A stretch of 64,000 nt of DNA from Empedobacter brevis NBRC 14943 = ATCC 43319 (GCF_000382425.1 NZ_KB908307.1:1-64000); one strand, 5' to 3'. Positions 25,766 through 35,692 are shown, counted from the stretch's first letter. Notes: generated from the letters alone by a model not told the origin. Numbers and translations: made by a program.

Positions 25766-26884
25766 ATGCACGTAGACAATTTTATTTCAAAAAAATTCAA
25801 TTTAGCATTACCATATTGGACAATTATTTGCCCAATTCTTGCCATAATTTCATTAGGACTTGCCGATAATTTTAAAGAACAAATATGGCTTTCAAGTGTT
25901 TTAGGAGCCATATTAATTTTTGCTGTATTAGCTGCTGTACATCACGCAGAAGTTGTTGCACACAAAGTTGGAGAGCCTTTTGGAACAATTATTTTAGCAT
26001 TGGCCATTACCGTCATTGAAGTTTCACTTATTGTCTCATTAATGATGTCAGAACCTACAGGAACACCATCTATGCTCGCTAGAGATACTGTTTTTGCTGC
26101 TGTCATGATTATTTTGACCGGGATCATAGGAATGTGTTTATTAGCCGGAGGTGTACGTTATAGAGAACAAAATTTTATCAAACAAGGGGTTTCTACCGCA
26201 CTTATTACATTAGTTGCGATCTGTATCTTAACACTGGTCTTGCCTAATCTTTTAACCTCAGAAAAGGGTGGAGAATTTTCAACAAGCCAACTAATTTTTG
26301 TTGCAATCATTTCATTAATTTTATATGGAGGATTTATTTCTGTCCAAACAATCCGACACAGAGATTACTTTCTTCCGCAAAATAATTCGGATAACATGGC
26401 ATCTGAACTACATGTTGAGAAACCCAATCTACTTACAACTATTTCGAGTTTAGTTTTATTAATCATCGCTTTAGTTGCTGTTGTTTTATTGTCTAAAAAA
26501 TTATCTCCTACAATAGAATCCATTGTAATGGACTTGGGGGCTCCAAAATCATTTGTGGGAATTATAATTGCAACTGTCATTTTATTGCCAGAAGGCTTAG
26601 CTGCATACAAAGCAGCTAAAAAAGACCGTTTACAAACAAGTCTTAACTTAGCTTTAGGGTCTGCTTTGGCTTCAATCGGATTAACAATTCCTGCTGTAGC
26701 AATTGTATGTTATTTTACAGGATTAGAAGTTACTTTAGGTCTCGACATGAAGTCGTCTGTCCTGTTAGTCCTTTCGCTATTTACAGTTTATTTATCCCTT
26801 AGTTCGGGGCGCACCAATATTCAACAAGGAATTGTATTGTTAACGCTTTTCGCCACTTATTTATTCACCACTATTGTTCCTTAA
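25766..26884 (+). CDS. Calcium/proton antiporter, ChaA/y4hA type
   Basis: This 372-residue CaCA-superfamily transporter has two homologous halves of about five helices. Each half has an acidic helix motif: KVGEPFGTIILALAITVIEV near residue 72 and VGIIIATVILLPEGLAAYKA near residue 265. These glutamates bind the cation. It exports calcium, or sodium and potassium, in exchange for protons across the inner membrane; the exact ion is not determined. It stands alone and is convergent with oxyR, from which a terminator separates it. Confidence 0.85.
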   Translation: MHVDNFISKKFNLALPYWTIICPILAIISLGLADNFKEQIWLSSVLGAILIFAVLAAVHHAEVVAHKVGEPFGTIILALAITVIEVSLIVSLMMSEPTGTPSMLARDTVFAAVMIILTGIIGMCLLAGGVRYREQNFIKQGVSTALITLVAICILTLVLPNLLTSEKGGEFSTSQLIFVAIISLILYGGFISVQTIRHRDYFLPQNNSDNMASELHVEKPNLLTTISSLVLLIIALVAVVLLSKKLSPTIESIVMDLGAPKSFVGIIIATVILLPEGLAAYKAAKKDRLQTSLNLALGSALASIGLTIPAVAIVCYFTGLEVTLGLDMKSSVLLVLSLFTVYLSLSSGRTNIQQGIVLLTLFATYLFTTIVP

Positions 26885-26902
26885 AATAGTTTAAAAAGTA
26901 TA

Positions 26903-26936
26903 AAAAAAACGACTCGAAATTTCGAGTCGTTTTTTT
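26903..26936. terminator. Bidirectional terminator
   Basis: ACGACTCGAAA and TTTCGAGTCGT form a perfect stem (26909-26930) with A and T runs outside, between convergent genes. Confidence 0.85.
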
Positions 26937-26947
26937 ATGTTATCAAT

Positions 26948-27898
26948 TTATTTCCTTGGTAAAGAAACCATGTTTGCATCTATTTTTTGATCTTTTTCCA
27001 GGAAAATTTTCCCTCTCAAAATACTTTGAATTGTATTGATTAATTCCTTCTCAAAAGAATCTCTCAATTGAGATTGATGGAAAATCAACGATACTTCTCT
27101 TGTCGGAACCGGTGATTCAAAATTCTTTACAAATCGTTTCAATTCTTCTGGCAAATCATCCGCAACTAAAGCCGGTAATAACGTCATTCCATACCCATCA
27201 TTCGCTAATTTAACTAAAGCTTCAAAACTACCTGAGTCTAATTTGATTGGGCGATTCTTTAAATTAGAGGTGTCACACAATGCCAGAACATTGTTTCTGA
27301 AACAATGCCCTTCTTGTAAAATCAATAAATCAGACGTGTCTAAATCATCTTCATTAATTTTTACTTTATCTACTAAACGATGTCCGTTTGGAACATAACC
27401 TACTAAAGGCTCATAGTATAAAGGTTTTTCAATAATTTGATCTTCAAAAAGGGGAGAAACAACAATACCAAAATCTAAAGAACCATCTTTTATTCCTTTT
27501 ATTATTTTATCCGTTTGCAACTCTTTAATGATAAGATTTGATTTTGGATTATTTTTTTGAAAAGTTTTATAAAACAACGGCACCAACGACGGCAAAACTG
27601 TTGGAATAACTCCAATCACAAAATCTCCTTCCAGCAAACCTTTTTCTTCATTTACCAAGTGTTTCATCCGATTGGCTTCCATTAAAATTGTTTTCGCCTG
27701 AGCAACAATCTTCTCTCCTATTTGTGTGATTTTAATTGGATGTGATGTTCTATCGAAAATATCAATATTTAATTCTTTTTCCAATTTCTGAATTTGCATA
27801 CTCAATGTCGGCTGAGTTACAAAGGATTTATCAGCAGCAACTGTAAAGTTTTTATGTTCAGCAACAGCCAACACATATTGTAATTGTACTAATGTCAT
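26948..27898 (-). CDS. oxyR: OxyR-type LysR regulator (peroxide sensing)
   Basis: This 316-residue LysR protein has the N-terminal winged HTH (MTLVQLQYVLAVAEHKNFT, QPTLSMQIQKLEKEL) and a periplasmic-binding-like sensor domain. EGHCFRNNVLALCD holds the two cysteines nine residues apart that form the peroxide-sensing disulfide in OxyR. The RD-loop neighbours are conserved. ATG 27896-27898 is preferred because it gives the normal LysR start, while an upstream ATG adds 14 unusual residues. It should activate antioxidant genes, none of which is adjacent. Confidence 0.88.
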   Translation of the reverse strand: MTLVQLQYVLAVAEHKNFTVAADKSFVTQPTLSMQIQKLEKELNIDIFDRTSHPIKITQIGEKIVAQAKTILMEANRMKHLVNEEKGLLEGDFVIGVIPTVLPSLVPLFYKTFQKNNPKSNLIIKELQTDKIIKGIKDGSLDFGIVVSPLFEDQIIEKPLYYEPLVGYVPNGHRLVDKVKINEDDLDTSDLLILQEGHCFRNNVLALCDTSNLKNRPIKLDSGSFEALVKLANDGYGMTLLPALVADDLPEELKRFVKNFESPVPTREVSLIFHQSQLRDSFEKELINTIQSILRGKIFLEKDQKIDANMVSLPRK

Positions 27899-27989
27899 AT
27901 AAAATTGATATCTATAAATTTTTGTGATAAAGATATACATTAATATACTATCAATCTATATCATTCATCATAATTTAACCCCATAAAAA

Positions 27990-28011
27990 AAGCTCGAATA
28001 AATTCGAGCTT
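27990..28011 (-). terminator. Terminator after the small lipoprotein
   Basis: AAGCTCGAAT-AA-ATTCGAGCTT is followed on the minus strand by a T run, so it terminates the leftward lipoprotein gene. Confidence 0.8.
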
Positions 28012-28032
28012 ATCATGTAAAAATAAGTTTAC

Positions 28033-28449
28033 TTATTTTGTTAATTGTTTTTGGATTTCTGCTGACCACTCTTGCAATTTCTTTGCATCTTCAGGAGACA
28101 ATTTTTGAGTTATTTTTTGTAACTCTGTAGATAAGTCAACCGCTTTTTTAGTTAAGTCAGCTAATTTAGCTTGATCACCGGCTGTAGCAGCAACTTTCAT
28201 TTCTCCTGCTAATTCTCCATATCTTTTTGCCCAATCATTTGCTTCCGGACTAGAAAAAGTTGGAAAATCTTTTGCGATATCAGCTACTTTGTCCATTGTT
28301 TCTTTTCCGGCTTCTACTTGGTCAGTTACAGTTTCAGCTACATTTTCTTGTGTATTTTCTACTTTTGCATCTACTTTTTCTTTTTCAGATTTACAAGAAG
28401 ATAAAGAAACCACACCTAATACTGCAGCGGCTAAAAATAATTTTTTCAT
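28033..28449 (-). CDS. Small helical lipoprotein
   Basis: The 138 residues have a lipoprotein signal (LGVVSLSSCKSEKEK) with Cys about residue 19. An Asn/Glu/Thr-rich, mostly helical mature part follows (ENTQENVAETVTDQVEAGKE, QAKLADLTKKAVDLSTELQK), a likely coiled coil. It is probably anchored on the periplasmic face of the outer membrane. No named family was recognised. It stands alone between oxyR and an ABC exporter on the same strand, with its own terminator. Confidence 0.75.
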   Translation of the reverse strand: MKKLFLAAAVLGVVSLSSCKSEKEKVDAKVENTQENVAETVTDQVEAGKETMDKVADIAKDFPTFSSPEANDWAKRYGELAGEMKVAATAGDQAKLADLTKKAVDLSTELQKITQKLSPEDAKKLQEWSAEIQKQLTK

Positions 28450-28525
28450 TTTAATTAGAGTTTTAAAGTTAATATTATTGATTGTTGAATATAAACAAAT
28501 CTAACGATTTATTTTTGTTAATTTT

Positions 28526-30286
28526 TCAATTTTCTTTCGAAAATTGAACTTCATACAAATTGGCATAATAACCATGTTTTGCTAACAATTCACTGTGTGT
28601 TCCTTGCTCAACAATCATTCCATTATCCATTACAATAATTTTATCTGCGTTCTGAATTGTTGCTAAACGATGCGCAATGATTATAGATGTTCGCCCTTGT
28701 GTCAACTTATCTGTTGCTTTCTGAATCAATTCTTCCGACTCGGTATCAATCGATGATGTTGCTTCGTCTAATACCAAAATTTGTGGATTATAAATATACG
28801 CTCTCAGAAAGGATATCAATTGTCGTTGCCCAACAGAAAGGGTAGCTCCCCGCTCGCTTACTTCACTATAATACCCTTTTGGTAACGACATAATAAAATG
28901 ATCGATTCCTATTATTCTAGCCGCATTCTGAACTTCTTCCAGAGAAATATCTTTATTTCCCAAAACAATGTTGTCATAAATTGTTGTATTAAATAAGAAA
29001 ACATCTTGCAAAACAACAGCTACATGATTACGAAGATTCGTTAAATCCATTTCATGAATATCAACATCATCAATTTTTATTACACCGGAATCAATGTCAT
29101 AAAAACGGCTTAATAAATTAATAATGGTTGATTTTCCTGCTCCTGTCGCTCCAACAATTGCTACTTTTTCTCCGGGGTTTGTTGAAAAAGAAATTCCTTT
29201 CAACACCAAATTATTCGGAACATACGAAAATTTAACCTCTTCAAAATCAATTTTTCCTTTTACATGGTCCAGTTTAATTTTTCCTTTATCCGGTAATGTT
29301 TGATCATCATCTAAAATCTTGAATACACGGTCTGCTCCGACCAAACCTCGTTGAATCGTATTGAATCGTTCTGCAATTGCGCGCATCGGTGCCGTTAACA
29401 ACGTAACATATTGTGTAAATGCAATTAAATCACCTACTGAAACATCTCCATAAACAGCAGTTCTCAATCCTCCAAACCAAATTAAGCTTCCTGTTGCTAA
29501 AGCCGAAATGATATCAACAACCGGAAATAAAAGTGAAAAATAAAATACGGTTTTTAAATAATTTTTCTTTAAATCATTATTAATCGAAACGAATTTATTG
29601 TATTCTGCATTCTGACGATTAAAAACCTGAATAATATTCATTCCTGTCAACCGTTCCTGTACAAATGTATTCAGTTTTGCTACGATTGTCCGCTCCTCCT
29701 GGTAGACATTTTTCAATGCTTTTTGGAACAACCGGGTAATAATCATCATTAACGGAAGAATGATAATGACAACAGTTGCCAAAACCCAGTTCATCCAATA
29801 CATGACAAAAACAATAAAAACAATTTTTAGCACATCACCCAACATCACTAAGATTCCATCATTAAAAACCTCCGCAATTGTTTCAATATCAGAAACTGAA
29901 CGTGTCACCAAAACCCCATTTGGAGTTTTATCGAAGTAACCAAGTTTAAATTTGATTAAGTGATTATACAAACGAACGCGCAACAAACGAATAACTCGCT
30001 GCGCGACAACATTCGCTAAATACACCATAAAAAAAGATAAAATACCTTCAAAAACCAACACCAAAGCCAGCTTTAGAATTTGGTATTTCAATCCGGGCAG
30101 ATCTTTCGTTTGAATATAATCGTCGATGATATTTCCTGTCAAATACGGACGATAAACAGAAAAACAAGCACTAAAAACTGCCACAAAAACAACAGACCAA
30201 AACAAAAATTTGCTCTGTGCACCAATTTGTAAAACACGTTTTAAACCTGTAAAATCAAACGATGAATTTTCTTTATTTGAACTCAT
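28526..30286 (-). CDS. ABC exporter (MsbA/MdlB-type half-transporter)
   Basis: A six-helix transmembrane domain (residues about 20-320 from MSSNKEN) is fused to an ATPase domain with Walker A GATGAGKST, signature LSVGQRQLI and Walker B ILVLDEATSSID, and the H-loop IIAHRL. The 586-residue form from ATG 30286 is the usual length, whereas an upstream start adds 35 residues copied from the truA reading region. Homodimeric exporters of this type move lipids or drugs outward; the substrate is unknown. The start overlaps the truA end by 14 bases, so the two are co-transcribed. Confidence 0.9.
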   Translation of the reverse strand: MSSNKENSSFDFTGLKRVLQIGAQSKFLFWSVVFVAVFSACFSVYRPYLTGNIIDDYIQTKDLPGLKYQILKLALVLVFEGILSFFMVYLANVVAQRVIRLLRVRLYNHLIKFKLGYFDKTPNGVLVTRSVSDIETIAEVFNDGILVMLGDVLKIVFIVFVMYWMNWVLATVVIIILPLMMIITRLFQKALKNVYQEERTIVAKLNTFVQERLTGMNIIQVFNRQNAEYNKFVSINNDLKKNYLKTVFYFSLLFPVVDIISALATGSLIWFGGLRTAVYGDVSVGDLIAFTQYVTLLTAPMRAIAERFNTIQRGLVGADRVFKILDDDQTLPDKGKIKLDHVKGKIDFEEVKFSYVPNNLVLKGISFSTNPGEKVAIVGATGAGKSTIINLLSRFYDIDSGVIKIDDVDIHEMDLTNLRNHVAVVLQDVFLFNTTIYDNIVLGNKDISLEEVQNAARIIGIDHFIMSLPKGYYSEVSERGATLSVGQRQLISFLRAYIYNPQILVLDEATSSIDTESEELIQKATDKLTQGRTSIIIAHRLATIQNADKIIVMDNGMIVEQGTHSELLAKHGYYANLYEVQFSKEN

Positions 30287-31028
30287 TTTTAAATAATTCT
30301 TTTGGATACTGAACATCCACCAAATACAATCCTTGCGCTGGCGCCGAAGCTCCTGCAGAAGAACGTTGTTTCTGCTCAATAATTTCTTCAAAATCCTGGA
30401 TAGAAATTTTTCCTAATCCAACTTCAACCAATGTTCCAACAATTGCACGCACCATATTTCGTAAAAAACGATCGGCTGTGATCTGAAAAATCAATTGACC
30501 ATTTTCATTTTTTCGCCAAAACGCTTCTCTTACATCACAAATATTTGTTTTTACATCAGTGTGTAATTTAGCAAAACTTCCGAAATCTCCTTGCTTAATT
30601 AACAATTTTGCTGCTTCATTCATTTTTTCAACATTCAATTCACGGTTAAAAATCCAAGCACTGTCAAAAGCAAATGGATCTTTGAAAGGTGAAATAAAAT
30701 AATTGTATGATCTTGAAGTAGCGTCAAATCGAGCATGAGCCTCATTATCCATTAAAAATAAACGATAAACTGCAACATCTTTTGGTAAAAAAGAATTCAA
30801 TTTTTTAATTAAATCGTTGTTCAGTTTTTCATCATAATCAAAATGGACAAACATTTTTTTTGCATGAACACCAGCATCTGTTCTTCCGGCTCCTACAATC
30901 GAAATTTTTTTTCTTAATAGTTTAGACAATCTGTCTTCAATCACTTCTTGAACCGAAATTTGATTGGGTTGAATCTGATAACCAAAATAATTTTTTCCGT
31001 TGTATGCTAATTCTAAAAAATAACGCAA
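30273..31028 (-). CDS. truA: tRNA pseudouridine synthase TruA
   Basis: This enzyme converts U38-40 in the tRNA anticodon arm to pseudouridine. The motif GAGRTDAGVHA holds the catalytic Asp, with the N-terminal YFLELAYNGKNYFGYQ and the C-terminal FLRNMVRAIVG of the family. The natural N-terminus LRYFLEL starts at a TTG codon (31026-31028), giving 251 residues, the usual length. The longer in-frame extension does not resemble TruA. It is transcribed divergently from a phosphodiesterase with only 34 bp between. Confidence 0.93.
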   Translation of the reverse strand: MRYFLELAYNGKNYFGYQIQPNQISVQEVIEDRLSKLLRKKISIVGAGRTDAGVHAKKMFVHFDYDEKLNNDLIKKLNSFLPKDVAVYRLFLMDNEAHARFDATSRSYNYFISPFKDPFAFDSAWIFNRELNVEKMNEAAKLLIKQGDFGSFAKLHTDVKTNICDVREAFWRKNENGQLIFQITADRFLRNMVRAIVGTLVEVGLGKISIQDFEEIIEQKQRSSAGASAPAQGLYLVDVQYPKELFKNEFK

Positions 31029-31062
31029 TTGTTGTAAATTTGAAAAACAAAAATACAACCTT
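31029..31062. promoter_or_regulatory. Overlapping divergent promoters of truA and yfcE-like gene
   Basis: The 34-bp gap contains TAAATTTG (31035-31042) on the plus strand and TATTTTTG (31055-31048) on the minus strand. Both match the -7 consensus TAnnTTTG and give leaders of about 13-15 nt. The polymerase footprints must overlap, so the two genes can hardly be initiated simultaneously. Confidence 0.6.
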
Positions 31063-31554
31063 TTGAAGAAAATTCTTTTACTTTCGGACACGCATTCTTA
31101 TATCGATGACAGAATTTTGGAGTACGCACAAAAAGCAGACGAAATTTGGCATGCAGGAGACATTGGTGATATTTCTGTAACTGATAGATTGGCTGAAATA
31201 AGACCTCTTCGTGCCGTTTACGGAAATATTGATGACAATAAAGTTCGTGCAGAGTTTCCCCTTCACAACCGTTTTACTTTAGAAGATATTGATGTTTGGA
31301 TGACTCATATTGGTGGTTATCCCGGAAAATACAATCCTGCAATTCGAAAAGAAATGACAGAAAATCCGCCAAAACTATTTATTTGCGGGCATTCACACAT
31401 CCTAAAAGTAATGCCTGATAAACAACTGGGATTAATTCATATGAATCCCGGTGCTGTTGGAAAACATGGCTTTCAGAAAGTCCGCACCATGTTACGCTTT
31501 GAATTGAATGACGGAAAAATTGAAAATTTAGAAGTCATTGAGTTTAAGAAATAA
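31063..31554 (+). CDS. YfcE-like metallophosphoesterase
   Basis: This 163-residue calcineurin-like enzyme has the metal-binding motifs LLSDTHS (Asp8, His10), HAGDIGD, YGNID, GHSH and HMNPGAVG. These correspond to a two-metal phosphodiesterase hydrolysing phosphodiester bonds in small substrates (yfcE group). It starts at TTG 31063-31065, an unusual start forced by the short divergent region shared with truA. A flavodoxin-like gene follows 25 bp later and may be co-transcribed. Confidence 0.9.
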   Translation: MKKILLLSDTHSYIDDRILEYAQKADEIWHAGDIGDISVTDRLAEIRPLRAVYGNIDDNKVRAEFPLHNRFTLEDIDVWMTHIGGYPGKYNPAIRKEMTENPPKLFICGHSHILKVMPDKQLGLIHMNPGAVGKHGFQKVRTMLRFELNDGKIENLEVIEFKK

Positions 31555-31579
31555 ATCAATAACGACCTTAAAATAACAA

Positions 31580-32023
31580 ATGAACAAACAAATCATTATA
31601 AATGGTTCGCACCATAGAACCGGAAAAACAACTGAATTAATCAAAGAAATTTATCCGGAAATTACTTCTTTAAAATTAATTGATTTCACTATCGAAATCT
31701 ATAATTATGATGAAGTATATTCAGATAAAGATCAGTTTTTAGAAATTATCAATCAGATTTTAGCATATGACGAAATAATTTTTGCTACTCCTGTTTACTG
31801 GTATTCGATGAGTAGTTTGATGAAGATATTTTTTGACCGCTTAACAGATTTAATTGGTTCTCAAGAACCAATTGGCAGAAAACTAATGGGTAAAAAAGTA
31901 CGCGTCATCACTTCTTCTATTGGAAATCATTTGGGCGAGAATTTCTTCTTACCCTTTGAAGAAACTGTCACTTACATGCATTTGGAATACCTCGGAGGTA
32001 AGCATTATTTAAACAAAAAATAA
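31580..32023 (+). CDS. Small flavodoxin/NADPH-dependent FMN reductase-like protein
   Basis: The 147 residues form a flavodoxin fold with the phosphate-binding loop GSHHRTGKT near residue 9 and ATPVYWYSMSSLMKIFFDRL near residue 70, the flavin-contact region of NAD(P)H-dependent FMN reductases. It reduces quinones, FMN or other acceptors; the substrate is unknown. It probably forms a short operon with the phosphodiesterase and is convergent with a lipoprotein hydrolase 3 bp away. Confidence 0.85.
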   Translation: MNKQIIINGSHHRTGKTTELIKEIYPEITSLKLIDFTIEIYNYDEVYSDKDQFLEIINQILAYDEIIFATPVYWYSMSSLMKIFFDRLTDLIGSQEPIGRKLMGKKVRVITSSIGNHLGENFFLPFEETVTYMHLEYLGGKHYLNKK

Positions 32024-32026
32024 ATG

Positions 32027-33061
32027 TTATTTTGCTAACTTAAATTTTTTCAGAATTGTAATAAACTTAGGATTTGTAATATAATCTCTAAACTCGTGTG
32101 TAGGTTGTCCCGAAAAATCGGTTTCTTCCAGAAATGTATAATTTTTTGAAAGTTCATCAAACAATTCTTTTTTGTAACCGAAATCTGTTGCGATTAAACT
32201 TCCTGATAAAAAACCTGTCTTTCCTTTACCTAGCACATAGTCTGTCGTATTAATGGTAATATGCATGCGTTGCAATTGTGGGGTAAATATTTTTAATTGA
32301 TCCGTGTCTGTTGTAAAATCTAATTTTCCTATTGCAGGCGCTAGCATAATACTGTATATTTTGTTGTTATTTTCTAACAAAGCTTCAGCATTTGTAAAAT
32401 CGACATGATGCGCATTTTGTGCTCGTTTAATCTCACTTTCTCTAAACGATGGATTCACTAAAGCACTCAATACCACTGAAGCACCACGACTATGTGAAAT
32501 CAAATAAATTTCTTTATTATGAATAACATTCAGAATTCTACGGAGCCCAAAAACCCCGGCCATTTGGCTATTCGTTGTCGCACTTACCCAGACTTTTGCA
32601 GCTCCAAAAAGACTCTCATTTACTAAACCATCCCAATAGAAATTCAATACCTCATCTTTCGACGTATTAATATTTATATAGCTACGTGCTTTGTTGTAAT
32701 TTTTCAAGCTAAACAGGTAATCATTGTCAATACCGTGCACAAAAATGATAATACGTTTCTTATTTTTAACTCTTTTTTCAATATTCTTTAAACGAAGGTC
32801 TTCGTAAGTGATTAATTGATTCTGGAAATTATTTTCTGTTGCAATTTTCATTAAAGAATAATCTCTACGACTTGCATTTTTAGGAGGTTTTCCGTAAGAC
32901 TTTAACCAATTGTCCGGATAAAAATTTCCGTTTTGATCTACGAATGAACTTGTCGTATTCGGTTGGATAAAATTATTGGGATTCTGAGAAGTTGGTACAT
33001 TATGAATTGCCGCACATGATGTAAGCAAACTAATCAAAACAATATAAAACAAGTTCTTCAT
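32027..33061 (-). CDS. Alpha/beta-hydrolase lipoprotein (DUF900-like)
   Basis: A lipoprotein signal (SLLTSCAAIHN) precedes an alpha/beta-hydrolase domain with IIIFVHGIDN near residue 105 and the nucleophile elbow ISHSRGAS near 190. The fold resembles the DUF900 hydrolases. It would be an envelope esterase or thioesterase of unknown substrate. It is divergent from the DUF2071 gene, from which 90 bp separate it. Confidence 0.8.
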   Translation of the reverse strand: MKNLFYIVLISLLTSCAAIHNVPTSQNPNNFIQPNTTSSFVDQNGNFYPDNWLKSYGKPPKNASRRDYSLMKIATENNFQNQLITYEDLRLKNIEKRVKNKKRIIIFVHGIDNDYLFSLKNYNKARSYININTSKDEVLNFYWDGLVNESLFGAAKVWVSATTNSQMAGVFGLRRILNVIHNKEIYLISHSRGASVVLSALVNPSFRESEIKRAQNAHHVDFTNAEALLENNNKIYSIMLAPAIGKLDFTTDTDQLKIFTPQLQRMHITINTTDYVLGKGKTGFLSGSLIATDFGYKKELFDELSKNYTFLEETDFSGQPTHEFRDYITNPKFITILKKFKLAK

Positions 33062-33151
33062 CTGATAAAAATTGGTATGCGAATTAACTACAATTTTCTT
33101 TATTTTACAATAGATTTTGTACCTTCAACCATAAGTTTAACAAGGTTTTAA

Positions 33152-33874
33152 GTGAAATATAGCATCAAACAAATTTTAGCAGAAACAAATCATCGGGATT
33201 GGGAATATCCGGCTAAACAATGGCGTTACTACCAAGAATGGAATAAAGCGTTATTTTTTCATTATAAAATTGATTCCTTCCTTTTACGAAAATTTGTCCC
33301 AAAAGATTTAGAAATTGATGAAATAAATGGTTCTGCCTGGATTTCTCTTGTTGCTTTTACAATGGAAAAAATTCGTCCTCATTTTCTACCAGCATTTCCT
33401 CCTATCTCTGATTTTGATGAAATAAATTTGAGAACGTATGTGATAAAAGATCAAAAACCCGGAGTATATTTTTTATCGATTGAAGCCGAAAAATTACTTT
33501 CTGTTCTAATTGCTAAATCACTTTCGGGATTACCTTACGAAAAATCCCGTATCAAACGTACAGAGAATTCTTATCAGGCAACTTATCCCAAACGAAATTT
33601 TTCACTTTTGGCTGACTTTGAGATTGGGACGGAAGTTACACATAAAACGGATTTGGATTTATTTTTAACCGAACGTTATTGTTTGTATTTTGGTAAAAAC
33701 AATCAGTTGTTTCGTTATGAAATTCAACATTTACCATGGAAAATTAATCAACTTGAATTAGATTTTTTGAAAATTAATTATCAAATTAATGACCTACAAA
33801 TCGCTTCAAATCCTGATTTAATTCACTACTCTGAAGGTGTTCAGGTTCTTGCCTGGAACAAAGAAAAACTGTAA
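33152..33874 (+). CDS. DUF2071 (YqjF-like) protein
   Basis: This 240-residue DUF2071 protein starts at GTG 33152 and reads KYSIKQILAETNHRDWEYPA. HYKIDSFLLRKFVPKDLEID, WISLVAFTMEKIRPHFLP and LRTYVIKDQKPGVYFLSIEA are the conserved blocks. Members are cytoplasmic acetoacetate-decarboxylase-like folds without a proven activity in this subgroup. It is convergent with an acetyltransferase gene 3 bp away. Confidence 0.82.
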   Translation: MKYSIKQILAETNHRDWEYPAKQWRYYQEWNKALFFHYKIDSFLLRKFVPKDLEIDEINGSAWISLVAFTMEKIRPHFLPAFPPISDFDEINLRTYVIKDQKPGVYFLSIEAEKLLSVLIAKSLSGLPYEKSRIKRTENSYQATYPKRNFSLLADFEIGTEVTHKTDLDLFLTERYCLYFGKNNQLFRYEIQHLPWKINQLELDFLKINYQINDLQIASNPDLIHYSEGVQVLAWNKEKL

Positions 33875-33877
33875 AGC

Positions 33878-34360
33878 CTACAATTTTTTCTTCAACAAGT
33901 GCTGCATGCCGTTATGCCATTCACGTTGTGAACCATCATCTACATATCCCACTTTTAAATACAAGTCATAAGCTGATTTATTTTTAAAATTAACCGCTAA
34001 GACAAGCTCATTGATTGTGGGAAAATTTTCTTTTACAAAACCATCAACCAAACTCATCGCCTCTTTTCCATAGCCATTTCCTTGATAAACCGGATTAATC
34101 GATAATGAACGTACCAATAATGAGTTTTCATTTTTTGTTAACTCTAATCTATCATCTCCATAATCTAAAACAAAAAAACCTATTGGTTTTTCATTTAATA
34201 AGATTGTAACAGGCTTTGCTCCTCCATCTATCCTTTCTTTTAATCGCTCAAAAGTCTGAACAGGTAAGGCTGTAAAATGCATTTGATCTTCAGGTAATGT
34301 ATAGTTGATCAACGCTTGATGATGTGTTGGCTCTGTATGTTTTAGTTGAATTTTATTCAT
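33878..34360 (-). CDS. GNAT-family N-acetyltransferase
   Basis: The 160 residues form a GNAT domain with the acetyl-CoA pyrophosphate loop QGNGYGKEAMS near residue 95, preceded by SLLVRSLSINPVY and followed by ELVLAVNFKNKSAYDLYLKVGY. It transfers acetyl from acetyl-CoA to an unidentified amine. It lies downstream of mnmA on the same strand, but a strong terminator separates them, so it is probably independent. Confidence 0.88.
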   Translation of the reverse strand: MNKIQLKHTEPTHHQALINYTLPEDQMHFTALPVQTFERLKERIDGGAKPVTILLNEKPIGFFVLDYGDDRLELTKNENSLLVRSLSINPVYQGNGYGKEAMSLVDGFVKENFPTINELVLAVNFKNKSAYDLYLKVGYVDDGSQREWHNGMQHLLKKKL

Positions 34361-34389
34361 AGCTTGTAATCAAACTTAAATGTACAAAA

Positions 34390-34416
34390 AAACGCTCAAG
34401 AAAACCTTGAGCGTTT
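34390..34416 (-). terminator. Terminator after mnmA
   Basis: AAACGCTCAAG and CTTGAGCGTTT form an 11-bp stem around AAAAC, followed by a T run on the minus strand. Confidence 0.8.
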
Positions 34417-34439
34417 AAAATATAATGACAACTATAATT

Positions 34440-35633
34440 TTAGTTATTGATCACTCCAGAACCTAAAAGTTCCTCATTCACATACCAAGCACAGAATTGA
34501 CCTTCTGTAATTGCAGATTGAGGTTTTTCAAATTCGACATACATTCCGCTTTCTGCTTTATGCAAAGTTGCTTTTTGTAATGGTTGACGGTAACGAATAC
34601 GCGCCATAATCTCCATTGTTTCATCTGTTTTTAAAGCTAGATCTTCACGAATCCAATGTACTTCTTCTTCTTTTATAAACAACGCTTTCTTCAATAATCC
34701 CTGGTGTTCTGTTCCCTGACCTGTATAAATAACATTTGTCTCAACATCCGTATCGATAATAAACAACGGCTCTACTTTTCCTCCGACACCTAAACCTTTA
34801 CGTTGTCCTCGTGTAAAATAATGAGCTCCCTGGTGTTTTCCTACAATATTTCCATCTTCTTGCTTATAAGAAAATCCTTTCGCTTCAAAATCTAATGCTT
34901 CATATTTATTTGAAAATGTAGGTAATTGACGTTTATAACCTTTCCATTCCTTTTCAATTTCTACAATCACACCTTCTTTAGGCTTTAATTGTTGCTGCAA
35001 AAATTCAGGTAAACTAACTTTTCCAATAAAACATAACCCTTGCGAGTCCTTTTTATTTGCTGTAACCAACCCTTGTTCTTGTGCAATTCTGCGTACTTCA
35101 GGTTTTTCTATATCTCCAATAGGAAACAATGCTTTGCTTAATTGGTCTTGTGATAATTGACACAAGAAATAAGATTGATCTTTATTGTTATCATTTCCTT
35201 TTAACAATTGAAAAATTTCATTTCCATTCTCATCTATTGTAGAAGTTTTTCGTGCATAGTGTCCCGTTGCAACATAATCTGCCCCAAGTTCTAAAGCTGT
35301 TTTTAAAAACAAATCGAACTTGATTTCTCTGTTACACAATACATCAGGATTTGGTGTTCTTCCTTGTTCATATTCATTGAACATATAATCTACAATACGT
35401 TCTTTATACGAATCAGACATGTCTATTACCTGAAAAGGAATATCTAATTTTTTAGCAACCAACAAAGCGTCTGCACTATCTTCTATCCATGGACATTCAT
35501 CCTCCAAAGTTACCGATGCATCGTTCCAATTACGCATAAATAATCCGATCACATCATACCCTTGCTCTTTTAGCAAATAGGCTGTAACACTTGAATCTAC
35601 TCCTCCAGAAAGTCCTACGACAACTCTTTTCAT
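34440..35633 (-). CDS. mnmA: tRNA-specific 2-thiouridylase MnmA
   Basis: This 397-residue ATP pyrophosphatase adds sulfur to U34 of Lys, Glu and Gln tRNAs. The PP-loop [13 protein letters not shown] starts near residue 9; the catalytic cysteines are in [13 protein letters not shown] and [23 protein letters not shown] is also typical. The length is somewhat above the classic 360 because of an insertion, as in other Bacteroidota. It follows a short gap after the NhaC gene on the same strand. Confidence 0.95.
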   Translation of the reverse strand: MKRVVVGLSGGVDSSVTAYLLKEQGYDVIGLFMRNWNDASVTLEDECPWIEDSADALLVAKKLDIPFQVIDMSDSYKERIVDYMFNEYEQGRTPNPDVLCNREIKFDLFLKTALELGADYVATGHYARKTSTIDENGNEIFQLLKGNDNNKDQSYFLCQLSQDQLSKALFPIGDIEKPEVRRIAQEQGLVTANKKDSQGLCFIGKVSLPEFLQQQLKPKEGVIVEIEKEWKGYKRQLPTFSNKYEALDFEAKGFSYKQEDGNIVGKHQGAHYFTRGQRKGLGVGGKVEPLFIIDTDVETNVIYTGQGTEHQGLLKKALFIKEEEVHWIREDLALKTDETMEIMARIRYRQPLQKATLHKAESGMYVEFEKPQSAITEGQFCAWYVNEELLGSGVINN

Positions 35634-35692
35634 CTTAAAAAATTTCAGTCTACAAAGTTATAAAATAATATTTGACGAATGAATACCATAGA

